Source: Thermobifida fusca NBRC 14071 = JCM 3263 (lineage in GTDB: Bacteria; Actinomycetota; Actinomycetes; Streptosporangiales; Streptosporangiaceae). From it: a stretch of DNA of 64,000 nt. The stretch is from contig NZ_BCWB01000033.1 of the NCBI RefSeq assembly GCF_001592045.1, positions 1 to 64,000 on the forward strand. Reading direction: 5' to 3'. The notes under the pieces are model-generated. The model saw nothing but the letters and a program-made list of their open reading frames with translations, was not told where the DNA came from and did not search any database. The translations under genes and the position numbers were made by a program. Positions 54,701-62,358 of the stretch are shown one piece after another. Numbering within the stretch: the stretch's first letter is position 1; the number at the start of each line of letters is the position of its first letter.

Positions 54701-55171
54701 GCGGGCAAGACCGGGACCACCGACGGAAGCGTGGCCGCCTGGTTCGTCGGCTACACCCCGCAATTGTCTGCCGCGGTGGGCATCTACAGCGGCGACAACC
54801 AGAGGTTCTACGTGCCGGGCTGGGGCACCCTGTCCGGCGGTACGCTCCCGGCGACCGTGTGGCGCACGTTCATGCAGAAGGCGCTGGCGGACAAGCCGGT
54901 GGAGGACTTCCCGTCGCCCTCGTTCGGCGGATCCGCGCAGAACTGGGCGCCCCAGCCGGAGCCGAGCACGCCTGCGGACACCCCGCAGGACCAGGGCCCG
55001 AACCAGGACGGCCTGAACCCGGCGCCCGAGCCTGAAGTACCGCAACCGGCTCCCGAACCTGTGGTGCCTGAGCCTGTGGTGCCCGAACCGGTTGTTCCGG
55101 AACCCGTGGTGCCCGAGCCGGGAGGCCCGGATCCTGGTTTCCCGGGAGGGGGGCTACCTCCGTCAGGCTGA
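51782..55171 (+). CDS. Class A penicillin-binding protein with Thr-motif cytoplasmic tail
   Basis: A 1129-residue bifunctional peptidoglycan synthase. The first 440 residues are cytoplasmic, acidic and low complexity, with 13 copies of [A/T]-T-[E/V/A]-[Q/R/V]-[L/I] from about Thr150 to Thr375. A membrane helix follows (446-470), then a GT51 glycosyltransferase domain (SAENRGFW, GGSTITQQFVRN), then the transpeptidase with SAMK (Ser800, Lys803), SNN and AGKTGTT. The C-terminal tail is Pro-rich with PEPVV repeats. The N-terminal DNA is duplicated (see repeats). ATG 51782 follows GGGAG; the alternative frame start at 51761 has no binding site. Confidence 0.93.
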   Translation: MPGGDELSESSRGDTTPRPETEEATVADSSVTNDDVSVDESGVDARADDVDDGSEPEWFASAGESPYLEASAFKDSGSFFRDKVARSLAEEYGIDLDDAGDQAADSAASSGADGQQAQDADTHAGTASPAEDTDQAAAAAAGAEEDEEATEQLRPADAVGGDSGGLDEATVQITPTDAADASAVDEEGTTERLSPPSSSGPGADDEATEQINLPSSAAADDEETTERLSPSAARAGDDEATERLDVPASSATVDAEETTEQLRPADAAGGDSGGLDEATVQIAPVGAVDAEETTERLSPSAARAGDDEATERLDVPASSAAVDAEETTERISPVTPTGHGSGEETTVQLSPVEAAQSQAAPSTTDPSESTKLETTAVLRENLKSRLRKRPLRPRFRKSAAAAGGVGPASPPPPTAPSGTSHSSGPAEKKAPAKKTKRKKPLWWRITRAGLIVIVLLVGLVTGAFAYAYSMFEVPDAAQADATAQGSIFYYADGSVLTERGVNRKPVSLDEVPEHVQNAILSAENRGFWDEPGVSITGTARAVWSTVTGKQLQGGSTITQQFVRNYYEGLSQEQTIERKLKEIIIALKVDRSQSKEWILEQYLNTIYFGRNAYGIQAAAEAYYDKDVGDLTPDEAAFLAAAIQQPTKFGFADSDTTPEMESRWQYVVNGLVDMGSITEAEAAEYKFPKPLPERPQDNIDLSGYKGYMFQQAMKELEELGYTEDNINRGGYEIHTTFDPKLMELAYEAVQETVPIDDLPEGVRVGLSVVDPKTGGVLAFYGGEDYFENQYDSAFLGTAQAGSAMKPYVLAAALKEGLSLHTVVDGRGPRYINGTRIQNAGNAPGGPMNLIQATAVSNNLGYIDLAQRVGLEKVAETAYAMGLPEGSIDLVPVLPLGANSVSPTDQAGGYATFANGGEHIETHVVASIINKEGEEERPEPKRNRVLTKEQAADATYAMRQVITSGTGTAANIGRPAAGKTGTTDGSVAAWFVGYTPQLSAAVGIYSGDNQRFYVPGWGTLSGGTLPATVWRTFMQKALADKPVEDFPSPSFGGSAQNWAPQPEPSTPADTPQDQGPNQDGLNPAPEPEVPQPAPEPVVPEPVVPEPVVPEPVVPEPGGPDPGFPGGGLPPSG
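52230..52306 (+). repeat. Intragenic repeat A, copy 1 (PBP gene)
   Basis: A 77-bp segment, nearly identical to 52557-52633, encoding the TEQLRPADA...GGDSGGLDEATVQI segment. Confidence 0.85.
52460..52554 (+). repeat. Intragenic repeat B, copy 1 (PBP gene)
   Basis: A 95-bp segment, nearly identical to 52667-52761, differing by one base. Encodes RLSPSAARAGDDEATERL and onward. Confidence 0.88.
52557..52633 (+). repeat. Intragenic repeat A, copy 2 (PBP gene)
   Basis: Second copy of the 77-bp repeat at 52230-52306, 327 bp downstream. Confidence 0.85.
52667..52761 (+). repeat. Intragenic repeat B, copy 2 (PBP gene)
   Basis: Second copy of the 95-bp repeat at 52460-52554, 207 bp downstream. Confidence 0.88.
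55055..55120 (+). repeat. PEPVV-type tandem repeat at the PBP C terminus
   Basis: Five consecutive EPVVP-like units in the last 40 codons of the PBP gene, likely an extracytoplasmic Pro-rich wall-spanning tail. Confidence 0.7.
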
Positions 55172-55175
55172 TCAG

Positions 55176-55216
55176 GGGTGGGGGCCGTCTCGACAGTGGG
55201 GCGGCCCCCACCCTTT
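55176..55216 (+). terminator. Terminator of the PBP gene
   Basis: GGGTGGGGGCCG (55176-55187), 14-nt loop, CGGCCCCCACCC (55202-55213), then TTTC. Five bases past the stop. Confidence 0.75.
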
Positions 55217-55232
55217 CACGTCAGGTCAGCGG

Positions 55233-56327
55233 CTAGGCGAGACCGGCTTCCGCGGGGAGCACGACCGGCTGGTCGCAGCACCCTTCGGCGCTCTGCTCCG
55301 CAGCCCTGGGGATACGGGTGAAGACCTGGGAGCCCGGCGTGGCCCCGCACAAGGCGTCCACCGCCAGGATGACCGCCGCCGTCGTCCACGTGCTGCGTTC
55401 CACCGGCCACCGCACGTCTTCGACGAACTGGTAGCCCGTCCAGTAGGCGCCGTCGTCCGGGTCGCGGAGGTGCTGGATCGAGGCGAGCAGTTCAGCACCG
55501 CGGTCCCGGCTGCCGATCGCTGCCAGGGCGAGCACCAGTTCGGATGTTTCAGCCCCTGTCACCCACGGCTGGTCGCTGACACAGCGGATGCCGAGGCCGG
55601 GGACGACGAACGTGTCCCAGCGCTCCGCGATACGTTTCTCCGCTCGGGCGCCGCGCATCGCCCCGCCGAGGATCGGGTAGTACCAGTCCATGGAATAGCG
55701 GCTGCGGTCAGCGAACACGGTTTCGTGTTCGCAGATCAGGTGGGCGAGGCGGGCAGCAGCCAGCTCCCAGTCCGGCTGGGGGTGGTCCAAGTGGTCGGCG
55801 AGCGCGATTGCGCAGCGCAGCGCATGGTGGATGCTCGCGCAAGCGGTGAGCAGCGCGTGGTCGCCGGGGGACCCGTCGGCGTCCCGCGCCCAGAGGATCT
55901 CGCCGCGTTCGGTGCGCAGGCCGAGCACGAAACCGATCCCGGCACGCACGGTGGGCCAGAGCCGTTCGAGGAACGCGTCATCCCCGGTGACCAGGAAGTG
56001 GTGCCAGACGCCGACGGCCAGGTAGGAGGCGTGGTTGGCTTCCCGCAGCGGGTTGACGACAGTGCCTTGCCGCAGTTTTGCGGGCCAGGACCCGTCCGGG
56101 TGCTGCACTGCCGCCAACCAGTCGTAGGCGCGCACCGCTGCCGTGTAGTGGCCGACGGTGGACAGCGCCATGGCGCATTCGATGTGGTCCCACACGTCGA
56201 GGTGCCCGCCGGGGAACCACGGGATCGCCCCCGAAGGCTCCTGGGCGTGGAGCAGGTAGGCGGCGCTGCGCGCGATCTCGTCGGCCCGGAGGACACCCGG
56301 CAGCTCGGGAAGGTCGTGCCGGTTCAT
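55233..56327 (-). CDS. Alpha/alpha-toroid protein (prenyltransferase- or glycosidase-like), unknown function
   Basis: A 364-residue helical repeat protein. Segments such as GGHLDVWDHIECAMALSTVGHYTAAVRAYDWLAAVQHPDGSW (about 40-80) and EANHASYLAVGVWHHFLVTGDD resemble six-hairpin toroid folds of glycosidases and terpene cyclases. No cyclase DXDD motif or clear catalytic pair was seen, so chemistry is unknown. ATG 56327 overlaps the preceding methyltransferase stop (ATGA). Third gene of a glycosyltransferase-methyltransferase-toroid cluster. Confidence 0.7.
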   Translation of the reverse strand: MNRHDLPELPGVLRADEIARSAAYLLHAQEPSGAIPWFPGGHLDVWDHIECAMALSTVGHYTAAVRAYDWLAAVQHPDGSWPAKLRQGTVVNPLREANHASYLAVGVWHHFLVTGDDAFLERLWPTVRAGIGFVLGLRTERGEILWARDADGSPGDHALLTACASIHHALRCAIALADHLDHPQPDWELAAARLAHLICEHETVFADRSRYSMDWYYPILGGAMRGARAEKRIAERWDTFVVPGLGIRCVSDQPWVTGAETSELVLALAAIGSRDRGAELLASIQHLRDPDDGAYWTGYQFVEDVRWPVERSTWTTAAVILAVDALCGATPGSQVFTRIPRAAEQSAEGCCDQPVVLPAEAGLA

Positions 56328-57055
56328 CCGGTGTCCCCATCATTCCGGGGTTTACGCAGGTAGACCACGACGCTTTTGCCGATCAGCGGGTTGAGGAGGC
56401 GTTCGGTGACCCGGGTGATGCGGGGGGCTTTGAGCATGTCCCACACCAGAAGGTTGTGGTAGGCGCGGACGAGCGGGTGGGAGTCGTTGGTGGTGCCCAC
56501 CGCGCATTTGAGCCACCAGTAGGGGGAGTGCAGGGCGTGCGCGTGGTGGTGCGGGCCGATGATGAACCCCGTGGCTTTGAGTTTGGCTTCCAGTTCCGCA
56601 CGCGTGTAGATGCGGATGTGGCCGCCTTCGACGGTGTGGTACTCCTCGGACAGCGCCCAGCAGATCCGCTCCGGGAACCAGCTCGGCACGGTGACGACGG
56701 CGATCCCCCCGGGGCGGAGGACCCGGTACATCTCGGCCATGGCAGCGGTGTCGTGCGGGATGTGCTCCATGATCTCGGCCGCGATGACCCGGTCGAACGT
56801 GTTGTCGTCGAAGGGCATGGCGAGCGCGTCCCCGCGCACCGTCTCGGCGGTGGCCTCAGCGGGGGCTTCTCCTTCGGCGCGCATGGCGGCGAACATGGCG
56901 GAGACCGCAGCCAGGTCTTCCGCGTTCTGGTCGAAAGCCACCACGTCGGCGCCCCGGCGGTAGACCTCGAACGCGTGCCGGCCGCCACCGCAGCCCAGGT
57001 CCAGAACCCGGTGACCGGGGCCGACAGGAAACAGGGTGAAGTCGATGGTGATCAG
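56324..57055 (-). CDS. SAM-dependent methyltransferase, apparent CTG start
   Basis: A 243-residue class I methyltransferase: motif I VLDLGCGGGRHAFEVYRRG, motif II VVAFDQNAEDL, later AMPFDDNTFDRVIAAEIMEHIP and LRPGGIAVVTVPSWF. Conserved relatives begin M-L-T-V-D-F; here the aligned codon is CTG (57055-57053), preceded 6 nt upstream by AAGGAG (57067-57062), and no ATG, GTG or TTG lies in frame between it and the upstream gene. So CTG is the likely start. Substrate probably sugar- or lipid-linked given its neighbours; unproven. Confidence 0.78.
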   Translation of the reverse strand: MITIDFTLFPVGPGHRVLDLGCGGGRHAFEVYRRGADVVAFDQNAEDLAAVSAMFAAMRAEGEAPAEATAETVRGDALAMPFDDNTFDRVIAAEIMEHIPHDTAAMAEMYRVLRPGGIAVVTVPSWFPERICWALSEEYHTVEGGHIRIYTRAELEAKLKATGFIIGPHHHAHALHSPYWWLKCAVGTTNDSHPLVRAYHNLLVWDMLKAPRITRVTERLLNPLIGKSVVVYLRKPRNDGDTG

Positions 57056-57129
57056 GGAAGGCTCCTTCGGGTCGGTGTACCTGCGGTGTTCTGCGTCACA
57101 CGCGTCTGGGGTGCGTTCCCCGGCCCCGG

Positions 57130-58407
57130 CTACGAGGCCGCGGCGGAGCGGTCTGCCCGGCCGCGCTGCGCAGCGTCGAGCGCGGCGGCGTAGTGGCGGG
57201 CCGTGTTCTCCGCCACGGTGCGCCACGTGAACTTTTCCTGGACGCGCCGCCAGGCGGCCTCGCTCATGCGGGCGCGTGCCGCGTCGTTGTCCAGCAGTTC
57301 GGCGATGGCCGCGGCGAGCGCTTCCGCGTCACCAGGCGGGACGAGGCGGCCTGCCCCGTCGTCTCCCACCACTTCGGGCAGGGCGCCCGCTCGGCTGGCG
57401 ACGAGCGGCGTCGCCGTGGCCATGGCTTCCACTGCGGGCAGGGAGAAGCCTTCGTACAGCGAGGGGATCACCGCGATCTGGGCGCTGGAGAGAAGGCAGG
57501 CGAGCTCGGTCTCGTCGATCCCGCTGACGAAGGTGACACGGTCGTGCAGCGACAGTTCGTCGACGAGCTGTTCGGTGGGGCCGCCCGGCTGGGGTTTGCT
57601 GACGACCGTCAGTTCGATGTCCCGTTCGGTGGCGAGTTTGGCGACGGCCCGCAGCAGGACGGCGACGCCTTTGAGTGGACTGTCGGCGCTGGCCACGCAG
57701 ACGATCCGGCCGGGTACGCGGGTGATGTCGGGGCGCGGGTGGAAGACTCTGGTGTCCACCCCGAGCGGGACCACGTTGATCACCGAGGGGCGGACCCGGA
57801 ATTCGCGGGCCACGTCGTCCGCAGAGGACTGGGAGGGCACCAGGATGGACCGCAGCCGCCGGGCGACCCGGCCCTGCATGGTGACGAAGCTGTACCAGCG
57901 GCGTTTGGACCAGCGCTGCCAGCCGGTGGCGGACTCCAGTTCGATGCGGCGGTCCACGGTGATCGGGTGGTGGATGGTGGTGACGGTGGGCAGGATCGCC
58001 TGAATGCCGAGGAGGCCGTATCCCAGTGTCTGGTTGTCGTGGACCACGTCGAATTCGTGGCGGCGGGCCCGCAGTTCCCGGAAGGCGCGCAGGGAGAAGG
58101 TGAGCGGTTCCGGGAAGCCCGCGGTCCACATGGTCGCGACTTCCAGCGCGTCGATCCAGTCCCGCCATTCGCGCATCGGCGGCGCCTGGAAGGGGTGCTC
58201 GTCGTTGTACAGGTCCAGGCTGGGGACCGGGTCGAGGGTGACACCGTCGTCGAGCACGGGGTAGGGCTGGCCGGACAGGACGCGCACATGGTGTCCGAGC
58301 GCGGCGAGTTCGCGGGAGAGGTGCCGGACGTAGACACCTTGGCCGCCGCAGTGGGGCTTGCTGCGGTAGGAGAGCAGGGCAATGCGCAGAGGACGGTCAA
58401 GAGGCAT
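57130..58407 (-). CDS. GT4-family glycosyltransferase
   Basis: A 425-residue GT-B retaining glycosyltransferase. N-terminal Rossmann with GGQGVYVRHLSRELAALGH (acceptor side) and C-terminal domain with PLKGVAVLLRAV and the EX7E-like motif PSLYEGFSLPAVEAMATATPLVAS (about 305-328). Donor and acceptor unknown. ATG 58407. First gene of a three-gene cluster with a methyltransferase and a toroid protein. Confidence 0.85.
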   Translation of the reverse strand: MPLDRPLRIALLSYRSKPHCGGQGVYVRHLSRELAALGHHVRVLSGQPYPVLDDGVTLDPVPSLDLYNDEHPFQAPPMREWRDWIDALEVATMWTAGFPEPLTFSLRAFRELRARRHEFDVVHDNQTLGYGLLGIQAILPTVTTIHHPITVDRRIELESATGWQRWSKRRWYSFVTMQGRVARRLRSILVPSQSSADDVAREFRVRPSVINVVPLGVDTRVFHPRPDITRVPGRIVCVASADSPLKGVAVLLRAVAKLATERDIELTVVSKPQPGGPTEQLVDELSLHDRVTFVSGIDETELACLLSSAQIAVIPSLYEGFSLPAVEAMATATPLVASRAGALPEVVGDDGAGRLVPPGDAEALAAAIAELLDNDAARARMSEAAWRRVQEKFTWRTVAENTARHYAAALDAAQRGRADRSAAAS

Positions 58408-58772
58408 GGGAACCCATCACAGGCGAGGAGGCGCGGGTCAACCCGCGGGTAGCGGGCTGGTCCGCGTACTCACGATGGCGGTGGAGTCGCTCAGGGCAGC
58501 GGGGACGTCGGGCGGTTTCGGGATGCGGTGCGGTTGCTTCTCGTTCCGACATTGTTGATAACCCACCTGTCCGTCACCCGCCTCGCATATTACCCACCAG
58601 TTCGCTTGCGGATCTTTTCCGGGGGTACGGGACCACCGGCCGCCGCAGGGGCGAGCGTATTCATTCGATCACACATAGCGACGACTGTCGGGGATTTTCC
58701 GGGAGGAACCCCGCACATGCCACACGGGGGCGGCCTGGACCTCCAGGCCGCCCCCGTGGAGATGCGGGCGCG
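58408..58772. other. Gene-free region upstream of the glycosyltransferase
   Basis: 365 bp with no convincing gene. It contains the hairpin at 58724-58759, which probably ends the ECF-like sigma transcript, and presumably the glycosyltransferase promoter, which I could not pin down (TTATCA near 58556 on the minus strand is a weak candidate). Confidence 0.4.
58724..58759 (-). terminator. Hairpin after the ECF-like sigma gene
   Basis: CACGGGGGCGGCCTGG (58724-58739), loop ACCT, CCAGGCCGCCCCCGTG (58744-58759). Perfect 16-bp stem, 13 bp past the stop on the minus strand; no T-tract. Confidence 0.65.
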
Positions 58773-60236
58773 TCAGCGGTTGCCGTGCAAGCCGAGGAGC
58801 CCCAGGACTCCTTCGAGGAGCGAGATCACGCCGCTTCCCGGGCGGCGCGGCGGCGGGTCTTCCTGGGCGGGCTGGGCGGGAGCCGGTGCCGGCGCGGGGG
58901 CGGCAGGCGCCGTGGGAGCAGGCTGGGGCTGACTGGCCGGTTCCTCGCGCGGTGCCGGGGCAGGCTGCTGCGGAGCAGGCGCGGGAGGGTCGACCGTTGC
59001 CGCGTCTTCGCTGGCAGGAGGCGCTGGGTCGGGCTCTGCTGGCGGGGCGGCGGGTTCGGCAGTGTCGTCCTCGACGCTGTCCGGTGCCACCGGTTCGACG
59101 GGTTCTTCCGGTGTGGGCTCCAGTGTCGGCTCGGTGAGTTCGATGGAAGGCACCTTGCCCGTGTCCGGGGCGGCGCTCGCGGGGACGTGATCGGACATGG
59201 GGGCGACACTCACCCCGTCCACCGGGGGCGGGGTCCCGGCCGCGGTTCCGTTCCCGGGCCGGTTCGTGAACGCGCCCAGGCCCCACAGGCTGAATGCGAC
59301 CAGCGCGGTGACGAGACCGGCGGTGGCGGGAACCAGCCAGCCGGAGAGCCGGTGCGGCTCCCCTGCAGTAGCGCTGTCCGTGGTTCCGGGCTCGACGGCA
59401 GCCGGGGAGGCGTTCGCCTCAGGTGCGGAGGCCGCGGGGACGGCCGCGTCGGCCTGGACGGGCTCGGCTGCCTCCGCTTCCGCGCCGCGCGCCCCCGGCA
59501 GCGGGAAGCCGTTGGCTCCGAGCGGGCAGAGCAGGGCAGCAGCCTGCTCCCGCCGCGTGATTGCGGTGGCGTCCGAACAGTCGGCGATGACTCGGGCGCG
59601 CAGGGAACGCGGCGGGCCGGGCAGCGCGATAGAGCTCACGACCAGGGGAATGTCCGCGATGAACCACCGGGATCCTGGACTGCCGCCGGGCTGCTGCTCG
59701 GTGAGCAGGTCTGCGGCCTGCTGGGCTGCGGAGCGGCAGAGGTCGCTCACCGTTTCAGGGTCGAGGCCGAGGACGGCAGCGATCTGGGTGTGGGTCAGCC
59801 CGTGCCGCAGGGAGAGCTCCAGCAGTTCCCGCTGGCTGGGGAGGAGGGCGCTCAGCGCGGCAACGAAAGGCTGCTGCTCACTGTGGACGGTGAGGTGCGC
59901 ATACGCGGGCTGCGCGGCGAATCCATGCCGCTCGCAGGCGGCCCGGGCGAGCGCGAACAGCCAGGCCCGGAACAGGTCAGGATCGGACAGGCGGGGGAGG
60001 AGTTCGACGGCAGCCAGGAAGGTTTCGTAGACGGCTTCCGCCGCAGCATCCTCCTGCTCGGCGCCGAGCAGGGTCCAGCAGTAGCGGTAGAGCGCGGGTG
60101 CGAAAGCGTCGTAGCACCGTTCGTACCCTTCGCCCTGCCGCAGCAGCAGGGCGAACGCGTGGTCTTCGCTGATCTGCTGACGCTCCGGTCTCTGCGGCGC
60201 TGTCAAGGCCCCTCCGCTTGGATCGTTTCCCCTCAC
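58773..60236 (-). CDS. ECF-like sigma factor with membrane helix and Pro-rich exterior domain
   Basis: A 487-residue fusion. Residues about 25-105 resemble sigma region 2 (CYDAFAPALYRYCWTLLG, FRAWLFALARAAC), and about 122-165 resemble region 4 (LLPSQRELLELSLRHGLTHTQIAAVLGLDPETV). After a variable linker comes a single membrane helix (about 276-298), then about 180 Pro/Ala/Glu-rich residues, probably outside the cell. So a sigma-like head tethered to the membrane. GTG 60236 was used; a TTG at 60206 with GGAGG 4 nt upstream is a possible alternative. Confidence 0.75.
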   Translation of the reverse strand: MRGNDPSGGALTAPQRPERQQISEDHAFALLLRQGEGYERCYDAFAPALYRYCWTLLGAEQEDAAAEAVYETFLAAVELLPRLSDPDLFRAWLFALARAACERHGFAAQPAYAHLTVHSEQQPFVAALSALLPSQRELLELSLRHGLTHTQIAAVLGLDPETVSDLCRSAAQQAADLLTEQQPGGSPGSRWFIADIPLVVSSIALPGPPRSLRARVIADCSDATAITRREQAAALLCPLGANGFPLPGARGAEAEAAEPVQADAAVPAASAPEANASPAAVEPGTTDSATAGEPHRLSGWLVPATAGLVTALVAFSLWGLGAFTNRPGNGTAAGTPPPVDGVSVAPMSDHVPASAAPDTGKVPSIELTEPTLEPTPEEPVEPVAPDSVEDDTAEPAAPPAEPDPAPPASEDAATVDPPAPAPQQPAPAPREEPASQPQPAPTAPAAPAPAPAPAQPAQEDPPPRRPGSGVISLLEGVLGLLGLHGNR

Positions 60237-60368
60237 GCCTTCAGGTGTTACGGTCCGGCTCTAACCGCGGAAACTGAAGGTTGTTTGAGACGGTAGCGGA
60301 CAAGGGCGGCATTGTCTTGGTTTCGTGGAATATTTGCCCAAAAAGGATGATGCGGGGGAGTGCCGCGG

Positions 60369-60408
60369 AAAAGCCAGTGGGATCCGGACGATTTCCACCG
60401 GATCCCAC
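60369..60408 (-). terminator. Terminator of nadA
   Basis: GTGGGATCCGG (60377-60387), 10-nt loop, CCGGATCCCAC (60398-60408). On the minus strand it is followed by TGGCTTTT, giving a T-tract at 60372-60369. Confidence 0.78.
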
Positions 60409-60422
60409 GTGGCTGGAGGGTT

Positions 60423-61421
60423 TTATTCGCCGCCGCGCGACGGTGAACCGATCGCGATCATGCGCTCCACCGAGGCGCGGGCCCGGGCTGCCACATCCTC
60501 GGGAACGGTGATTTCCGTGGTCCCGTCCCGCAGGGACGCCAACAGCTTTTCCGCGGTGATCATCTTCATGTAGTGGCACTCGGCGCGCGAGTTCACCGGT
60601 TCGAACACGGTCGACGGGTTGGCGGCGCGCAACTGGTGCAGCATGCCGGTCTCGGTCGCGATGAGGACCTTGCGTGCGGTGGTCTTCTCAGCGGCGCGCA
60701 GCATGCCTCCGGTGGAGAGCACTTTGACCCGCTCTTCAGGCACCATGCCGGAGGAAGCCAGGTAGAGCGCCGAGGTCGCGCAGCCGCATTCGGGGTGCAC
60801 GTAGAGTTCGGCGTCGGGCTCGGCTTCGACCCGCTGCCGCAGGGTGTGGCCGTCGATCCCGGCGTGCACGTGGCATTCGCCCATCCACACGTGGATGTTG
60901 TCCCGGCCGGTGACCCGTTTGACGTGGGCGCCGAGGAACTGGTCGGGCAGGAAGAGGATCTCCCGGTCTTCGGGGATGGACCGGATGACGTCAGCCGCGT
61001 TGGAGGAGGTGCAGCAGATGTCGACCTCGGCTTTGACCGCGGCGGTGGTGTTGACGTAGGCGACCGCGACGGCGTCGGGGTGCTCGGCGCGCCACGCCCG
61101 GACGTCTTCGGCGGTGATCGTGTCCGCCAGGGAGCACCCGGCCGCGGGGTCGGGGAGCAGGACGGTTTTCTCCGGGGAGAGCAGTTTGGCGGTTTCCGCC
61201 ATGAAGTGCACGCCGCAGAAAACGATGGTGCTCGCCTCAACGGTGGCTGCCAGGCGGGAGAGGGCCAGGGAGTCACCGGTGTAGTCGGCGACGTCCTGGA
61301 TTTCGGGGCGCTGGTAGTTGTGCGCGAGGATGACCGCGTCGCGTTCCTTCGCTAGGCGGCGGACCTCGGCGGCCCACTCCTGTCGGGTCATCGTGTCCGC
61401 GGAGGTGGTGACCGTTGCCAT
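60423..61421 (-). CDS. nadA: Quinolinate synthase
   Basis: A 332-residue [4Fe-4S] enzyme that condenses iminoaspartate with dihydroxyacetone phosphate for NAD biosynthesis. Motifs: [11 protein letters not shown] (about 34-44), [38 protein letters not shown] and VHPECGC. Cluster cysteines are visible in those motifs. ATG 61421 follows GAAGGAAGAAG. No nadB or nadC follows, and the next stretch is a terminator, so nadA is monocistronic here. Operator-like palindrome between it and nrtR. Confidence 0.93.
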   Translation of the reverse strand: MATVTTSADTMTRQEWAAEVRRLAKERDAVILAHNYQRPEIQDVADYTGDSLALSRLAATVEASTIVFCGVHFMAETAKLLSPEKTVLLPDPAAGCSLADTITAEDVRAWRAEHPDAVAVAYVNTTAAVKAEVDICCTSSNAADVIRSIPEDREILFLPDQFLGAHVKRVTGRDNIHVWMGECHVHAGIDGHTLRQRVEAEPDAELYVHPECGCATSALYLASSGMVPEERVKVLSTGGMLRAAEKTTARKVLIATETGMLHQLRAANPSTVFEPVNSRAECHYMKMITAEKLLASLRDGTTEITVPEDVAARARASVERMIAIGSPSRGGE

Positions 61422-61492
61422 GTCGGTGCTTCTTCCTTCAGATGGACCGGGGAACTGCCCGTTCGGGCAGGTGGGGTTCCGGTGGGTCGGCT

Positions 61493-61517
61493 AGTTTTTG
61501 TCTCATAGGCAAAAACT
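61493..61517. promoter_or_regulatory. Palindrome between nadA and nrtR (NrtR-type operator)
   Basis: AGTTTTTG (61493-61500), 9-bp gap TCTCATAGG, CAAAAACT (61510-61517). Perfect 8-bp arms, centred between divergent nadA and the Nudix regulator gene. Confidence 0.6.
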
Positions 61518-61541
61518 CAAGGCAGCCTAACATGATTCCCA

Positions 61542-62300
61542 ATGGACAAAAGGAAGCGGGGGTGGAGTATGGACGGGGTCGGAGCAGATCCCGCGAATCT
61601 CGCCCAGGTGCGGCACCCAACTGAGAACACGTCCGGGACCGCCCACGAGGTGCTCGCTGTTGTCTTCCAGATCCGCCAGGACCGCCTCTGCGTCCTCATC
61701 TGGCAGCGCGGCCGTCCCCCCTACGAAGGGCTGTGGGCACTGCCCGGCGGCAGGCTCGGCGCCACCGAAGGCCTCGGCGAGTCGATCCGCCGCCAGCTCG
61801 CGCAAAAAGTCGACGTGCGGGAACTCGCCCACTTGGAACAGCTGCAAACCTGGGGCGACCCGAACCGCCACCCCCTCGGCCGCGTGGTGGCCACCGCTTA
61901 TCTAGGGCTCGTACCCGCCGGGATCGACCCGCTCATTCCAGACGACACCCAGTGGTTCCCGGTGACCGACCTGCCGCCTATGGCCTTCGACCATGCGGCC
62001 ATGGTGGGCGCGGCCCGGCAGCGGCTGCGCGCCAAACTCTCCTACACCAACATCGGATTCGCGCTCGCCCCACCGGAATTCACGATATCCGAGCTCTCCC
62101 GCTACTACCGGGCTGCCTTGGGGCACGACGTCACAGCCACCAACCTGCGGCGGATCCTGCTCCGCCGGGGGCAGATCGAAGAGACCGGGAGAAGCGTGCC
62201 CTCGGGACGGCTCGGAGGCCGCCCAGCCGCACTCTTCCGCTTCCGCACCCGCACGCTGGAGATCACCGACGCTTTCGCGGTGCTCCGCCCGCCGACGTGA
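61542..62300 (+). CDS. nrtR: NrtR-like Nudix-related transcriptional regulator
   Basis: A 252-residue protein with an N-terminal Nudix domain (about 40-165) whose box reads PGGRLGATEGLGESIRRQLAQKV, lacking the Glu-rich REXXEE core, so hydrolysis is doubtful. A C-terminal winged-helix domain follows (FTISELSRYYRAALGHDVTATNLRRILLRRGQIEETG). NrtR proteins of this build repress NAD genes and respond to ADP-ribose. Divergent from nadA with a palindrome between. ATG 61542 was used; 61569 is an alternative with GGGGG upstream. Confidence 0.82.
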   Translation: MDKRKRGWSMDGVGADPANLAQVRHPTENTSGTAHEVLAVVFQIRQDRLCVLIWQRGRPPYEGLWALPGGRLGATEGLGESIRRQLAQKVDVRELAHLEQLQTWGDPNRHPLGRVVATAYLGLVPAGIDPLIPDDTQWFPVTDLPPMAFDHAAMVGAARQRLRAKLSYTNIGFALAPPEFTISELSRYYRAALGHDVTATNLRRILLRRGQIEETGRSVPSGRLGGRPAALFRFRTRTLEITDAFAVLRPPT

Positions 62301-62358
62301 CCCCGCCACGCCTCGCCCCCACCAAGCGTGGGAAAAGCGTTGTGTTAGCGTCCCCTTT

